From Neelides folsomi (Eukaryota; Arthropoda; Collembola; Neelipleona; Neelidae): 64,000 nt of DNA. The translations under genes were made by a program, and so were the position numbers. This document shows, piece after piece, positions 1-13,924 of this stretch. The DNA is taken from positions 95,476 to 159,475 of the forward strand of contig JAQGBZ010000132.1 of assembly GCA_034687125.1 (NCBI GenBank). Reading direction: 5' to 3'. The notes below the pieces were generated by a model. It did not search any database and had not been told where the DNA came from. It saw only the letters and a list, made by a program, of their open reading frames with translations. Numbering within the stretch: the stretch's first letter is position 1; each line of letters begins with the position of its first letter.

Positions 1-3000
1 TTCCATATGGGTTGGTTAGACATGCGGATCGGGAAGATCAGATCGGTCTGAAAGAATAGAAGTGAAATAGGAAGGGAGGAGACGTTGATTGTATTTAACT
101 CACAGCGTATGTATTTAACTCACATTCAGTCTTCGGTGTACTTTATGTATTTTATGACCCCCGATGGATCCGTTCAATTTCCTGGAAATGGATTAGCGAT
201 AGGCCGATGCTGAGACCACGATTGAACCAAGTGGACGTATATGCTGACGAGGACGAGAAATATTGTTGGAGCTAAGTCGAGTCAAGTGTGGTGGAGACTT
301 GGAAGAGGAAAAGGAGGAGGGGAGGGATATTTATGCTCTCTTAAGATCCAATGCCAAAGATAGGGACGAGTCCTTTTAGAGATTTACTTCAACATTTACT
401 TTACCATTTTCCATTTCAATTCGATTAGTCCTTCACCTCATTTCCACAATTTTGAAGAAATCATTTTTTACCACATCGTTCACATCGCTTTACCATCACT
501 TAACCATTTTAAATGACTCTTTGGAGTGAACTGATGGAAAATTCCCGTTTTTATCATTCTCCCATTTATCTCATTCTTTATGACCCTTTTAATTCCAACA
601 GCATTTTTAAACGATTTAACGAAACGGCTTGTTCATTTTGTCCGTTTTGCTCATTTTGTCAATTTTGTTTGTAAGAGGGGGATTTTACATTTGGAAGATT
701 TGGAAATTTTGGAAGTGATCCATTTGGATTGGTTTAAGTGATTTAAAGGAAAAAATCTCAAAATGTATTTCGGTTCAATGATCAATTAATGAATTATAAT
801 TGAATTGAATTTTTGGCAAAGAGGTTGGAAGAAGACAAGACTCGGATTCGATAAAGGAAATAAAAAAATATCAAATTGGCATGGGATGTTGTAAAAGGAA
901 AAAACCCGGGTGGATTTCACTTTAATTTTTTCTCTCCGTTTTCGTATTATTTCAGAGGAATGTCTTTGGATTTGCCGAATGTTGTGTGACTTGTGTGGAG
1001 TTTGGTCATATTAAAACGGGAATAGGAAAAGAAAAAGAGAAAAAGTTTGGAAAATTGAAAGAGAAAGAAGAAAGAATGTTTTTAAAGGGAGAAAAATGGA
1101 AAAAAGAATAAGGTCCATGAGATCGTCGTCGTGGAGGAATAATGTTGGAATGAAACCCATTTCCGATTTTTTTACCATTTTTTCCTATTGCTTTTCCCTG
1201 TAGCCCAGTTATGTTCCTTCTCTTTACTTGGACGGCGTCTTGTTCGGGAAGGATAATTTATTTTGCTTTTTTCTTACTTTTTCCCTTTCTTCGATATTTT
1301 CTATCTTTGTGGAGGAGGACAAGGAAGGGAATGAGTTATGAGAGAAATTTACGTCGATAAGACCCGAAATGACTTTTGTCGTCTCAATGCTCCCAATCCA
1401 TCATTTGTCAAATTAACTTCCCCTTATCACAATCCAATCTCCTGGCTAAATTACCCAACTTACTTTCTCTTAATCCCATTCTTGTCTTCAACTCCCTTCA
1501 TGCCAATTAACAATAAAAGAATTTATTAATTGGCCAATAAACATTTACACAATTTAATTAATCTATAAAATTAATAATTAATTAAAAATTTGCAATATGG
1601 GATGAAATTGACAAGATTATGCAAAAATGTAGAAAATCGCTAATTGATCATTTATAAAAAAATTTCAAGTCAAGAGTGAAAAGTAGGAGATGAGAAAAGT
1701 TTTTTATTTTTGTAAGGTTTTTTTGTTTAAAAGTGAGTTTTAAAAAGGAAAAAGCGGAGAATATGAAATTCCCTCAATTGGTGTAATCTTTCATGTGGAT
1801 GAATTTATATTGGGCTTTGGAGTGTAAATTATACGTGAGAAATAAATTAAACTTCTTGGCTCATTATCCACATTGAATTGAACTGTCGAGATTTAAATCT
1901 GAGTGAGTGAGAGTTGAGTCGGGAGATTTGACTTGGAAAGTTTAAATGGAACAAACTTTATAAATTCCAAAATTCCTCTTTACACCGACTCATCCAACTT
2001 CCCATATACCATATGGAAAATTATTACATAATATCATATACATACTAAACTTTCATTTATATGAATTCTGAGATGTGTATGTATCTACTTATAAATCCTA
2101 ATGTATGTAATTCTAGTATATTATCTATACTGGTACAGTATTAGAAAATTATACAGTTTTATAATAAATTGAAAAAAAAATGATGATAAATTATATTTCC
2201 TTCATTGGCTTAAATATTTCCCAACGACCCTAATTTGAAAAAGTTGTATTATAGGAGGAAATGAAGGTAACTCCTTTTTCGTGTCCTCTTACAAAACTTT
2301 TTCAAATTGTTGGAAAAGAACTTTGCCCTCAATGCTACGATAATTAATAGAAATTCCTTTCACTCCAACTTTGAACATTTTCTTTTACTTAATTTACTTT
2401 CTTCTCATTTACAAAAACTTTCTTAATTTTAATGATCCAACTTTGTTGTGAATAAATACATAACTAAAATACATAAATAAGCACAATACTCAAATAAATA
2501 CAATACTTAAATACAATACAATACTTTGCTTAAATAGAGTGCATAAAGAAAAAAAATCCAATAAATTCAAACCAGATAATAAATGTTAAATTAAACAGTT
2601 AATTAGATTGGCAAAATACATAGTTAACCAGCATATATTTAAAGCTTAAATTGGTTTATTTAATCTTGTGTATAAATAAATTGCATAATTGAAAACATAA
2701 GGGTTTCATTTTGTATTTGAGTGGATGTGAAAGTAAAATAATTGATTCTGGTAGGTGAAAGGAAGCTTCGCTCCGAGCATTGAAATATTAAAGAGCGAGA
2801 GATCCACTCAAAACCTTCATCCGGGTCGTTTGGCTCCCACTCGGAGATTGAGTTCACCCGCCGCTGTCTCAACTCAAATCTTTAATAATTTGATTCACCT
2901 CTTCAATTTGATTTTAAATTACATTTTGGGAAGGAAACGCTCGCGGATGTAATGAGAAAACTCAACCAACACACACACCATATAATGCAAATTCTTGTTT

Positions 3001-6000
3001 TGTTTCATTTCAATCTCCACAATTCCAATTGAAACAATTTCAACATTTAATTAAAATGTTTAAACAATTTCATATTTACATAAAAAATTTAACTCAATTT
3101 ATTATATTGAACAACTAACCTATTTATTAAGTTGTTAATTAATTTAAAATTAAAGAATTTAAATTAAAAGAATTCGATTTATTAGAATTTACAATCTTTT
3201 TACTATAAAAAATATAGATCCATTTTAATTTATGATTTAATCAATAATTTAAATTTCGTTTTAAAGGTCTATAATGAACAATGGGTCAATCAATGGATCA
3301 ATATCATGGTTTTCATGAGGTGTGAGGTAAAGAATGTGTAAAATAGAGAAAAAGGAGTTAAAACAGGAGTGGGAGCCTCGAGGAAATCTATTTGAAGGAA
3401 ATTGCATCTGTATTCTGACGGAGTCTTTGGGATTTTCTCACTCTCCACCAAACTCATTGAGAATTGAAGAGGAAAGTTGGAGGCGCCTTGAGGAAATAAA
3501 GAAGTGGCGATTCCGTCTTAGCCCCACACAGACACTCAAATTCAAGGGCCAAATTCTTCTCCTTATTTTCCAGTTTCTCCCATTAAGTTGAAGAATAAGA
3601 GAAATTGAAATTGTTAAATTGAAATGAAAAAGTCCTTTGGTCATTCGGACTCATTCCGATTGGAAAATTGGGATTGACGAGTTGGAATGAGTTGGAATGA
3701 CCCATTGTCAATTTATTCACTCCCAGAAATCATTTCTCCTCACAAATGTGTCTAATGAACGTGAAGGGCTCTGATGGACTTCACGAGCCCAAGGGCTCTT
3801 TCAATTCAATTCCATTTGATCTGAGCCAAACAGCGGGCCTGCTGTTTCATCTCATTCCAATTCTCCACGATCATTCTCGCACCACGGCTTCGAACCAATT
3901 GAACAACTTTGGGGAATCAACTGCAACAGTGCAAGGGATCACCTCAATCACCTGCCATTTGAGTAATAAAATCCCCTTAACCGACGAGTGAACCTTCACT
4001 GCGGGATTGATGGTTTTTCAAAAGGGGACTTTTCGACTCTCTACATAAACCCCACTTCATCATATGACCATTTACACAAATCACTCCTTCTCACATTCAA
4101 CTCCAGCTGATTTCAATTTTAGACTTTTATTACCGAGATGCATTTATCCAATTCTCTTGATTATATAATATACCGTATATACACTACATTAATAAGGGAG
4201 GTGTGACTATCTTCTCATATATGAATTATATACAGTAAATATGAATAGTATATAATTTATATGGGAGTTAATCCATTAGTGGATAAGTGCATATGGCACT
4301 TGAATGGTTGAATACATGAAATGTATGCACCGTGCACTTATTCATTCAACAGTGGGTTTGTATGGGATCTTTATTGTATTCCATCCCTGCCCTTTCTCTC
4401 ACTTACTCATCGGCTCTTGATCATTATTTTACCCTCGTTGAATGACCCGGCGAGGAGGAGCCTTAATGGGATTACTTGTTTCAGAGCTCAATGGGAAATG
4501 TTGCTTCTGGACTCAATAGCCATGCTATGGACATCTGTGAGTTTTCCCCATCAGAATAACTCCCATTTATTATTTCCCCCGTTCCTGATGATGGTCCAGA
4601 ATTTGATAGCTAATTAGACCCCAATAATGCTGATAGATGTGGCGGAAGGTTTTAAGGAGAGAAGGAAGTAACCGTAAGAAGGATAGACTTATAATATGAA
4701 CTTAATGTAGACTTATCTTTAATAGCTAATTTAATCCTCCGAGTCGGAGGCTCCGAATTTGTTGGTATTAAAACCAACTGGAGTTGACAAGCGGTAAGAA
4801 TAAATAAAATAAGGTAGATGTAGATCCGGACCGGAAGGGACTCCCCGGCAGATTAGGAGCCAAACCAGAGGAACCATCGGAAACGGTCGGATTTCGACTG
4901 AAGGGTGAGAATTCTCATTCTGCATCCATCTTAGTCACAGCGACTCTCCGCACCATTTCACTCACCCATTGAGAACTGAGGGCGAGAGGGCAGCTGAGTC
5001 CACGACATGACCAAAAAAACTGTCACAGCCCCAAATAGCAACTCCATATCAAATCCCATATAAAAACCTCATATTATACAGTAAAAAGCCTATATAAAAC
5101 CTCTATGAAAAACCTCATATAAAATCTCTATATGTAAAAGCTGCTCATTTAATCCTTGGATCTCCTTTATCAAGAAATGAGCATTTTGGGTAATGAAGGC
5201 ATTGGGGAGATTTTGTCCTGGGTATTTGGAAGGGGAGTTTGAAATCAAGTGCCACTTGGGTTCTCACTGTCGCTCTATTTGAGGGGTCTTAAGAGGGATA
5301 AAATCCGACTGTCATCGAAACTCTCCAATTGACGAACATTCTCCCTCACACATCTCTTTCAAACCTGATAGTTCCGACATAGTTCCGAGATGGTTCCGAG
5401 TAGAAACGATAAACGGTCTTGGAATTGAGCTGACGTTTGGACAGAAGGAAGCGGCTTATAGGGAAGAGAAGTTACATGGGAACATGCACAAATACTTATT
5501 TATTTGGTATCACTTCATAAAGGCATGGTTCACTATTACTATTACTATTAGAGTCGGAGTCTTCGGAAAGGAAAGACAAGTCATTTCCGCATGGGAGACA
5601 TTAAGCATTAAAAGGAAAGTATCTGAGAGTCAGTTACAAGATGACCAGTTTGACCATTGGAACTTGATAACAAATTTTTCTCATAGCAAATGTACCATAC
5701 TTTGCTAAATACATACTTACTGTGCTTATATCAGCACATAGAGTGCATACTACATACACACTCTGTACATATATATTATGTATGTATAGCCATGGTATTT
5801 AAGTACATTTTATTTAACGTTATATAAGAAGCTGAGTAAGATCTTTTTCTTAACATTTAGTCGACAAGTTGGGACATGGACAAATTGTTGGCCCTAATGG
5901 CCCAGCTAACTTTTCCCAGTCTTCCCACGTTCATCTAGGCGGAGGTGAAGTTTGCGCTCTCAACATCATCGTGACTGATGAGGAAGTGGCCATTACTTAA

Positions 6001-7220
6001 TAATACGATGTAAAACTAATGATAAAGAAAGGCCCGGCTATTTATCAAACCTAAGTTGACGATGACTGACGGCCGCACTGCTTAATAAACCTTTGAAAAC
6101 CTGTCCGGCTCCAAAGGACTTCTACGACCAGAAGCCGATTTTCATATTTAAACATTGGAAGTGACAGTTGAATTTGATGGATTGCCGACAAGGATGTCAA
6201 GTTGTAAAAAACACAATGTGTACAAAGTTAATATTTCTGCCATGGAGTTTTAATAAATAAGTAACATACAACTTGTACAGGATCCTATATACTATATTGT
6301 ATCATGTGTACAGTGTGTACTTGTACGGTATATGCCTATGTACAGGAATGGAAAAAATCTGGGTTGGGCCGTTTTTTATTTGGATTCACACGGTAGCGTG
6401 TGTGGCCACTTATGGAGATTTCTTATGGTAAGATCGGACCGTTGATTGAGAGACTTCAATGAAATGGATAGTGTGAGATAATGAGTAGAGCAATTTATCA
6501 TCATCAATTTATTGGTCTCGGTCCGTTGGTTTTCTCTAGCAGGGAGAAAGTATTTTTTGGTGGAACGGTCAAGTGTGAGAGATGGGCTGAAGGGTCTTCC
6601 ATGTGGAATGAGCAGCGGAGCAAAGCGAGATTACCGATGAATGCGAATTCTCGCTTCGAATGGAGAACACCTTGTAGCAGGACCGGGAGTGTGGGTGTGC
6701 AAATTCCACATTCAAATGGCTCATGTAAAACGTGAAAAGTTATTTGGTATAGGAGACGCCACCACTTTGAATTTTGCATAATGGCTTTCTCACACTCCCA
6801 TGCATCGCAAATGGCAGTTCTCAATTTAGTATGTGTAACTGTGTAATACACGGCCGAGACGTGGTTTGCTCTTCGGCCGGATAATACATCTAATACATTA
6901 CAACTTGCCTTTTTATTCCCCAGAATTCAGAATCTATTTTCTCTTTGCTTTATTGGATATTTCCTCATGGAGTCGAGTTTTGTGCAGCGGCGGATCCAAA
7001 GCACAGACAAATCCACAGCTTGCACTTGGAAAACTTACCAAACTTTCACCACAATTCAATATAAAAATTGGATTCGCGGAGAATTTCCTCGTTCTCCTCA
7101 TTCGTACATGTCGCTCTTTTCTCATCTTATGGACATTTAGAAAGAAATACACGCGCTTTCGCAAAAAAATCCAAAATTACATTATAGAGAAAAAATCAAT
7201 GTTATAAATATACAGCTCTT
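1..7220. other. gene-free AT-rich stretch
   Basis: No reading frame here has recognisable motifs or a convincing exon structure. The longest are under 120 codons and are typical of chance frames. The sequence is AT-rich with short GC-richer islands by eye at about 3330-3990, 4380-4520, 4740-4990 and 6480-6740. It also has a purine-rich tract near 1010-1110 and many short TAC/GTA-type low-complexity runs. It could be intergenic, or part of a long 5' intron of the LRR gene that begins at 34.2 kb, because that gene's start codon sits directly after a splice-acceptor-like sequence. Confidence 0.5.
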
Positions 7221-7459
7221 TTATACCTCTCCGGTTACGGGAGCCTAAAGTTATGGCATAATATGTATTGGCATAGGTAAACATTGGCATAATTGTATTG
7301 GCCTAAGTATCTTATGGCCTTGGTATCTTATGGCTAGGTATCTTATGCCATAAGTATCTTATGCCATAAGATACCTAGGCCATAAAATACTTGCCAAACT
7401 TTACCTATGCCAATACATATTATGCCATACTTTGATGTTCCCTCCGGTTACCGGTATAA
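7221..7459. mobile_element. foldback/MITE-like element, about 239 bp
   Basis: The two ends are inverted copies of each other. The left end begins TTATACC and contains CCGGTTACGGGAG. The right end, read in reverse complement, begins TTATACC and contains a similar GC-rich block. Just inside, a perfect inverted repeat of about 31 bp (TTATGGCATAATATG...) lies at roughly 7250-7280 and again, inverted, near 7400-7431. The centre is a run of TATCTTATGGC-type subrepeats in both orientations. There is no coding capacity, so this looks like a non-autonomous foldback element. It shares no clear end sequence with the TACAGGGTG families elsewhere in the window. Confidence 0.7.
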
Positions 7460-9727
7460 GATCATAGTTATACCGGTTCTAAAATACATAATTAGAGTCG
7501 GGTAACTATTTAAGATTATTTAGTTGATAGATTATTTATTTAGTTGTTAGATGATAGCTGAGAGTTAGATATTTGACTATATGCTGCCAGAATTTAATAC
7601 AGAATACAATATTATGTTGTTTGTATAAAAAAACAATATATGGCGGGTTATATTGTTTAGTAATGCCCCAAATCTGATATTTTATATTTAAATGTATACA
7701 AAATAGCTATAGATGATGTCTATATTTTGATGATAAATGATATTTGTGAAGAAAGGAGTGATTCAACATTGGTTAAAGCCAAAGGCTTTACAAGATGTCA
7801 GGGAGAGATCATGATTTAAGATGGATTGCTTTTGACAAGCTCTGAAAGGGAAATTCGTGCTTTTGCTCTTTTGACTCTCTTGTACCAAAATCCCTCAAAA
7901 CTTTTCCGACCCCGATACAATTTCTTATCACGATTTTATCTTCCATTATTTAAAACTCCGAAATTGCAAAACTCAATTTTTTCTTCATGTTGGTAAAAAA
8001 TTCAATACTACTTATAAAAGTATATCATACTTAATATATAAGTACATTGTAATATTCAATACATACAATATTGACTTTTTATTATGATTTAGCTCATTTA
8101 GGGGAATTGACTATTAAATACACAAAAGGGTATAATTTAAAGATCAGAGTAGAGTCATCAGATTGAGCGAGGTTTAAAGTGAACCTCCCGATATCCCTTT
8201 CCTGACCCTTGACATCCTGGATGAAATATGACCCATTTGGTTGTAAATGGGGCGAGTTATGCAAGACCCAAAGCACCTGCTCATTTTCAAGATTTCATTT
8301 CCTTTGGTGGGATATCGAGGGAAGCATAATGATTGCCTTGATAATATTTTAAGGGTTCCTCCCTTGATTTTATCTCATTTTATTCATTAAGCCCTTTGGT
8401 ACTTTTCTCCTTTCAAAAGGATTGAAATTTCCCACTCCGCCTATTACGGCTATTACAGCTATTACTTCCATGCTTTATCTCTTCCATTAATACATTTTGA
8501 AGTGGTGGGCCATATGTGAATGTACCATAATATGTACCATACATTGTACATATGGAACTATTGTTGGTTCTAATAAATATTCCTCATCATTTTCTAATGG
8601 AAATTTGAGGTTTTAGACTGAAAATATATACAGATATATTTCCTATCCATGTGCATGTATTTTAATGAAAATGAAAGGGTCGATGGTTCAGTGTTTGGTT
8701 TCAACTAAAAAGAGTTACGATGTTGGAACGATAAGTCGTGGTTGAAATTGGCATTAGGAGTTCTAATAGGATCACACATTGCTTTGACAGTAATTAACAC
8801 TTTCTGACTTCCCCTTTCACTTCCTTTCTCTTCAACAATACTCCATATGATACATTCAATATATTAAATATATACAATTACATATACAGATATGTGAACT
8901 ACTTGTATTATTTACACAGTGTAGTATCAATAACATAGGATATGTTATATGGTTATGTAAGCTATACAATCAATTTGTTTTCCCATGATGGAACAAGATA
9001 GAAAAAAACTATTGTTGTATAAGCAAAGGATGAACAAAGGCCGATGTGAAATAATGCATATTGTGGTGGCAGAAATCATTTTTCATTTCCCCCCAAATCC
9101 TTCTAATAACCATTAAGGAATCTTACAAAGGAACGATGTAAAATGTACAAAGGGGAAGATAGGAAGTGGAAATGAAGTGTAAACCAGAGCTTAATACATT
9201 ATGATAATAGGAATAATATTGATTTTCAATTTTTCACCCAAACTAATTATTGTTCTGAGACCATTTGTCGTAGAAGTAAGTATGGAGAATTAGGAGAAGG
9301 ATTAAGCTTGTACTCCCAATGTAACGAATATTCCCATTGTAATGAATGGGGGCGTTTGGAATGGAAATGTGTTGGGATTATTTGGATTCCACATTTAAAT
9401 AATGGTGGATTTGAATGCTGTGAGAGATTGTGAGTTTGGTGGAACTTCATTGTCGGTTTGGTCCAAGAGGGTGGAACTTGGAGTGGAAAACGGGTAATTG
9501 AGCCAGATTGAATTAGCTCACTCACTCAGTGGAGATCCATTAAAAGGAAGGAAGATTGAGCCGGGAAGAAGAAAGTCGATTCTTCATCATTCCCTTAATC
9601 TTAATTGCTTCTGAATTAACAAACTTGAAGGTTTCAATAATAAATGATCTTTCTATGTCATTCGGTCACTCCTTTTCATTAATATTAGATAAACTTATCA
9701 ACCATGGAGTTTTCAACAAAGGATATA
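7460..9727. other. gene-free AT-rich stretch
   Basis: No supported gene. It holds AT-rich sequence with ATATAC/GTACAT low-complexity patches, for example around 8510-8560 and 8840-8960, and nothing else that I recognise. Confidence 0.5.
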
Positions 9728-9807
9728 TACAGGGTGGATCAAAAGTTGCTTTCATTTTTACTTAGAAAACCATATAAAAAAGAAAGCAACTTTTGACCCA
9801 TCCTGTA
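9728..9807. mobile_element. TACAGGGTG-family MITE (80 bp)
   Basis: Terminal inverted repeats of about 26 bp: the left end begins TACAGGGTGGATCAAAAGTT and the right end ends with its near-exact reverse complement (GACCCATCCTGTA). The centre is only about 28 bp of AT-rich sequence. The TA at each tip fits the TA target preference of mariner/Tc1 elements, so this is probably a mariner-derived MITE. It is non-coding. Confidence 0.75.
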
Positions 9808-12190
9808 CATAATAACCATATAAAATATATGTTTATTATGTAATATATATTTAATATATGGCCTTTATAGGTAATACTGATATATGGCTTATAAAATATA
9901 TGCAATGTTTGTACTTATACAGATATGATTTCATGTAGACAATTTTATCTTTAAATATACTTATGGTCTTAATATCTCCTCTGTTCCGGTTATTTAATAA
10001 AAGGGTCGTTTAAATTGAGTGTTATCTTTAAGTTGAAAGTAAATGTGATTTAATTCACTTAACTTTATATTAAATAAGAAGAATTGAAAAATAAACAGAC
10101 TCTCAACGTCTCCTCATTCACAATTATGTCCCTTAATTGAAATTCTTAATGGGAGTAATTACGGAAGGAAGACGGCGATTGAAAACGTCCATAACTCACT
10201 TTGAAAGTTCTCAATCCTTTTCCATCATTGGATAAATAGAAGATCCGAAGACCCAATATCAAAATATCTTTAATCTTTTCTATTTCAAATCCAAACGACT
10301 TTTCCTATTCAAACTCAATGTTTGTCATTTCGCAAAACCATTAACCTTTAAAGCACAACATTGGTCCAATTGTCCTTTGTGTTCTAAGGACGTCTTTAGC
10401 ATTTAAGTTAATGTTCTCAAATGAAAGTAAAGTCTTTCCTACGAAGTATTAGAATTCCTTAAGAAGATTGTAAAGTGTCCAATTTAGGTAAAGACTCTTT
10501 TGGACTCATCTGTGAGTCTGTGACTGTGTGATTGTCCATGATTTGATTGGAAAGGATCTTGACGGATTCTAGTTCAATTTTAAATTAGAGCTTGGGAGAG
10601 ATTAAAGAAGAGGAGGAATTAAAGAAGGGACGGAGGATAAGTGAATTGGAAGAGAGCGTGGGATTAGAATTACCAAAGAAGAGGGAGAAAGAAATTCGGA
10701 AGAAGAGCAAATGGTTCGCATCGGTTTAATGAGCCGTTTCCGTTCCGTTCTTCTCACTCCTATTGTGTTCCTTCTCCAAAGGGGAAATGAAGTTGGAAGT
10801 TCAAAACTCACTGTCCTTCCTTTCTTCTCCCCAATCTTCTATTCAATACAGGGTGGGCATTGGACATTCTTACTTTTACTATAACTTTCTTATTACTTTA
10901 TTTACTATTTACGATCTTCGGTAGTTATATAGTAAAGAGATAAGTTAAGTATCTGTATAAAGGAGATCTGTACAGTTAGTTTCAGTAGGGATGAAAATAA
11001 AGGCGAATTTTTCAAGTTCAACCGCGTTGGACCGTCAAGGTGACAAATTCTTCATTTGGCCTTTAAATTCATAGACATAACATTGGTTTAGAGATATTTG
11101 GATTCTTTACATGCCATTGGCTATAGTGAGAATCTTGATTGAGAAAAGTTTATATTGAGGACAATTGTACAGATACTTTATTTATAAAACTATGGGGTAT
11201 GTACATAGTATTTTTATCTATGGTACTATACATATAAATAGTATTTTTATGTATGGTAGTTATGTGGAAGTTAGGAGTGTCTATATGTATTTGGTACAGT
11301 ATGGTAGATATTCCGAGTATTTGCTTTTCTCAACCAATTTCTCGCCTTCGTTCCTCATTCGACCGGCATTAAATTAAAGTGTCAGAAGGGGTTAGAATGC
11401 GTATAAGTTTTCCGAACGACTTTTTCAAGATTGTGTATATAAGAGTTGGGAAATTTTTGACATTTTCATTTTTTCATTTATAAATTAGAAGGGGATTAAG
11501 TCGGCTACTCGAACACTAATTGAACCTCCAGTTGGACTTGACATTTTGACATCAAAGTCATATTGATTTAATTTTTTACTAAATTTGGAGTTTAATAGGA
11601 ATTTACCAAATTGAGAATTTAATTAGAATTTGCAAAATTTACAATGTTGGAATGATTGAAGACCAAATGTCAAATTCCCTTGAATGGGGAGAAGTTTAGT
11701 TTTTATTTGTGGGAGGAATCTGGTCGAGTGAAGTTGTCCGTATGTGAACATTTTAGTTGGAGATGGAAGAGAAACATAAAGGAAGGAAATGTGTTGGAAA
11801 AATCCCATTTCTCTCATTTCATTACGATTTCACGATAAAATTACTATACGATTGGGCCATGAAGCTTTTCATATTTTCGGAACTGGAAATTTTGGCAGCC
11901 TTTTTACCGTTTTTTTACAACAGAGATTTTACAGAATATGTGCTTATAAGAACACTTATACATATTTATAAGTACTTATAATGTATCTGTATATACTTGA
12001 ATTGAAATAACTTGCATGTATGTAATACAGGTATGTACTTACATTCAATGGTATGTGCAAATTGCCAAAATGGTAATTCAATAAGTCAAAGAAGGAAAAC
12101 TTAAAAATTTTATTTAATTAAAATTAAACACAATGTGGGTGTTTGTGAATTGAAATTCATTTTCTGTTACATTTTATTTTCTCTATTTTA
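9808..12190. other. gene-free AT-rich stretch with a solo MITE end
   Basis: No supported gene. A solo left end of the TACAGGGTG family (TACAGGGTGGGCATTGGACA) starts near 10848, with no matching right end nearby. The remainder is AT-rich with TAC/GTA low-complexity patches near 11160-11320 and 11940-12050. Confidence 0.45.
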
Positions 12191-12459
12191 ATACAGATAT
12201 ACTGGGAGGGCCATAAGTATCATTTTTTTAATGGGCAACCATTTTAATGTGATTAAAGATAAAAATCTTTAAACATCGGCGATTTGTGTTAAATATATCC
12301 ATCTACAATGAAGCAAACTAAAAACTGATTTGGTCAAAGCATAAATAAAGGACAGCTACTTTTATTTGAGAAAACAGGCCCCGAGTTAACTGAGTTTTTT
12401 TAATATACGTTGCTATGAAAAAACTCAGTTAACTCTGGGCCACCCGGTATATCTGTATA
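12191..12459. mobile_element. MITE-like element with inner hairpin (269 bp)
   Basis: The outer inverted repeats start ATACAGATATACTGGGAGGG on the left and end with the near reverse complement CCACCCGGTATATCTGTAT on the right. A second hairpin sits in the right half: CCGAGTTAACTGAGTTTTTT near 12380-12400 pairs with AAAAAACTCAGTTAACTC near 12418-12436, and the flanking GGCC bases are also shared. This looks like either one long element or a shorter hairpin element inserted close to the right end of an older one. It has no coding capacity. Confidence 0.65.
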
Positions 12460-13030
12460 TCCAAATGTTTGAGTCAATTGATTTTCTCATTATTGACTTT
12501 CTTGAAATTAAATTGAAAAGGGGGAATGGTTTATTTAAACTCTTGACGCCTCCTTCACTCTCTCTCTAAAGGAGGTCAAAGGAAGTTCTTCCATTTCTTA
12601 CAGCAAAATTCTCCCTCGCTCCTTCTCTTTGCTTTCACTCAAAATATCAAATATCAATAAAGAAAAGGTTTGAGAAATGAGCAGAAACCTTTTATCCCTT
12701 TTAAACAAATTATTCAAATATTTTGCTAATTTTCAATTAAATTCTAATATTAAAGTTCTTAAGTTATTCAATTAAATTCTTAAACATTATTTCATCTTTC
12801 ATTTTGCAAAAGTTTCATTTTCGAAATTTCAACTTTGTATCTTTATTTAAAATTGAATTTAAGGGATTTTTATAGTGCCGTTGATCTTTTCATGTTTCTT
12901 TATAGAAGATTAGTATTCCATTTTCATCCTATCTGGCTAATCTCGTTGAAGTGGAAGTTGGCCGAAATAACAATAACCATAATCGTTAAAGAAGGACACG
13001 TTGAGTTCATTATCCCACCACACAAACAAA

Positions 13031-13062
13031 CGGGGTATATTACACCTATGTAATATACCCCG
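13031..13062. repeat. perfect hairpin, 13-bp arms
   Basis: CGGGGTATATTAC is followed by a 6-nt loop (ACCTAT) and then the exact reverse complement. GGGG/CCCC tips around an AT core could be the remnant of a small inverted-repeat element. Confidence 0.8.
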
Positions 13063-13886
13063 AAAAGAAGGTAATTAATTTTAATAATATAAAAGCTTCA
13101 ATTGTTTCTAAAATCTCAAGTGTTAAATCTTAATTGTTTTAATTAACCATTTGACATTTCCTCTGTCTATTTCTTCTATTAGTAATATTACTTAAAGCTA
13201 TCTTTAAGCATAAACCCAGCATTCAATTCCTAAGAAAATTGTAATTGAAACTCTTTTCTCTCACCGCCCAATGTCGTTAACATTTAGTTATACCCAATTA
13301 GTTAATTAATTATTTTAGCGCCAATTCTCACATAAGGGAAAGCAGTTAATTTCTTCCATCTTAATAGTCAATGGAATTTATGATGTTTAGCATCTATTCT
13401 CTTTTAACAGCTTAATAGGGTGTCTCATTAAGACTTAAAAGATGGTCCTTATATATTTTGACTAACTAATAATAATGGTACGGTAATGGGGCAGAAACGA
13501 GTGTTTAAATTCCATTCTATCTCTCCAAATTCCAAGACGTTCTTACTATAAGAAATACAATAAGATACTAACTAAGTATATACATACAAACTATATGTAT
13601 GGTATGGTATATCTCGTACATTATTTACAGAGTATGTATATAATGTAGATCTATACATTCGTCGTATCATCCATAGTGTACCATACCATCCTGTATATTT
13701 TAAGTAGAAGAAGAGTCTAAACAAGAGTTACGCGATTAGCCACGTAATGAGCGAAGAGCGGAAGGAGAACTTCAACACAATTTGTGTTTGCTTTTATGGT
13801 CCAAGTGGAATCTTCACCAACAACACAACAAAAGTAGCGTCATTCGGAGAAAACTTCTTTAGATATATTTTATACACATTTTACAA

Positions 13887-13924
13887 GAGATCTCATATAG
13901 AGATCTTATATAGAGATCTTATAT
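13887..13924. repeat. short tandem repeat, 13-bp unit
   Basis: About three copies of an AGAGATCTYATAT unit in a row. It is part of a longer AT-rich low-complexity region running from about 13560 to 14060. Confidence 0.6.

Noticed and set aside
10848-10880. Solo TACAGGGTGGGCAT sequence as a full transposon
   Set aside because: Only one end is present; no inverted partner within several hundred bases, so it is at most a truncated remnant.
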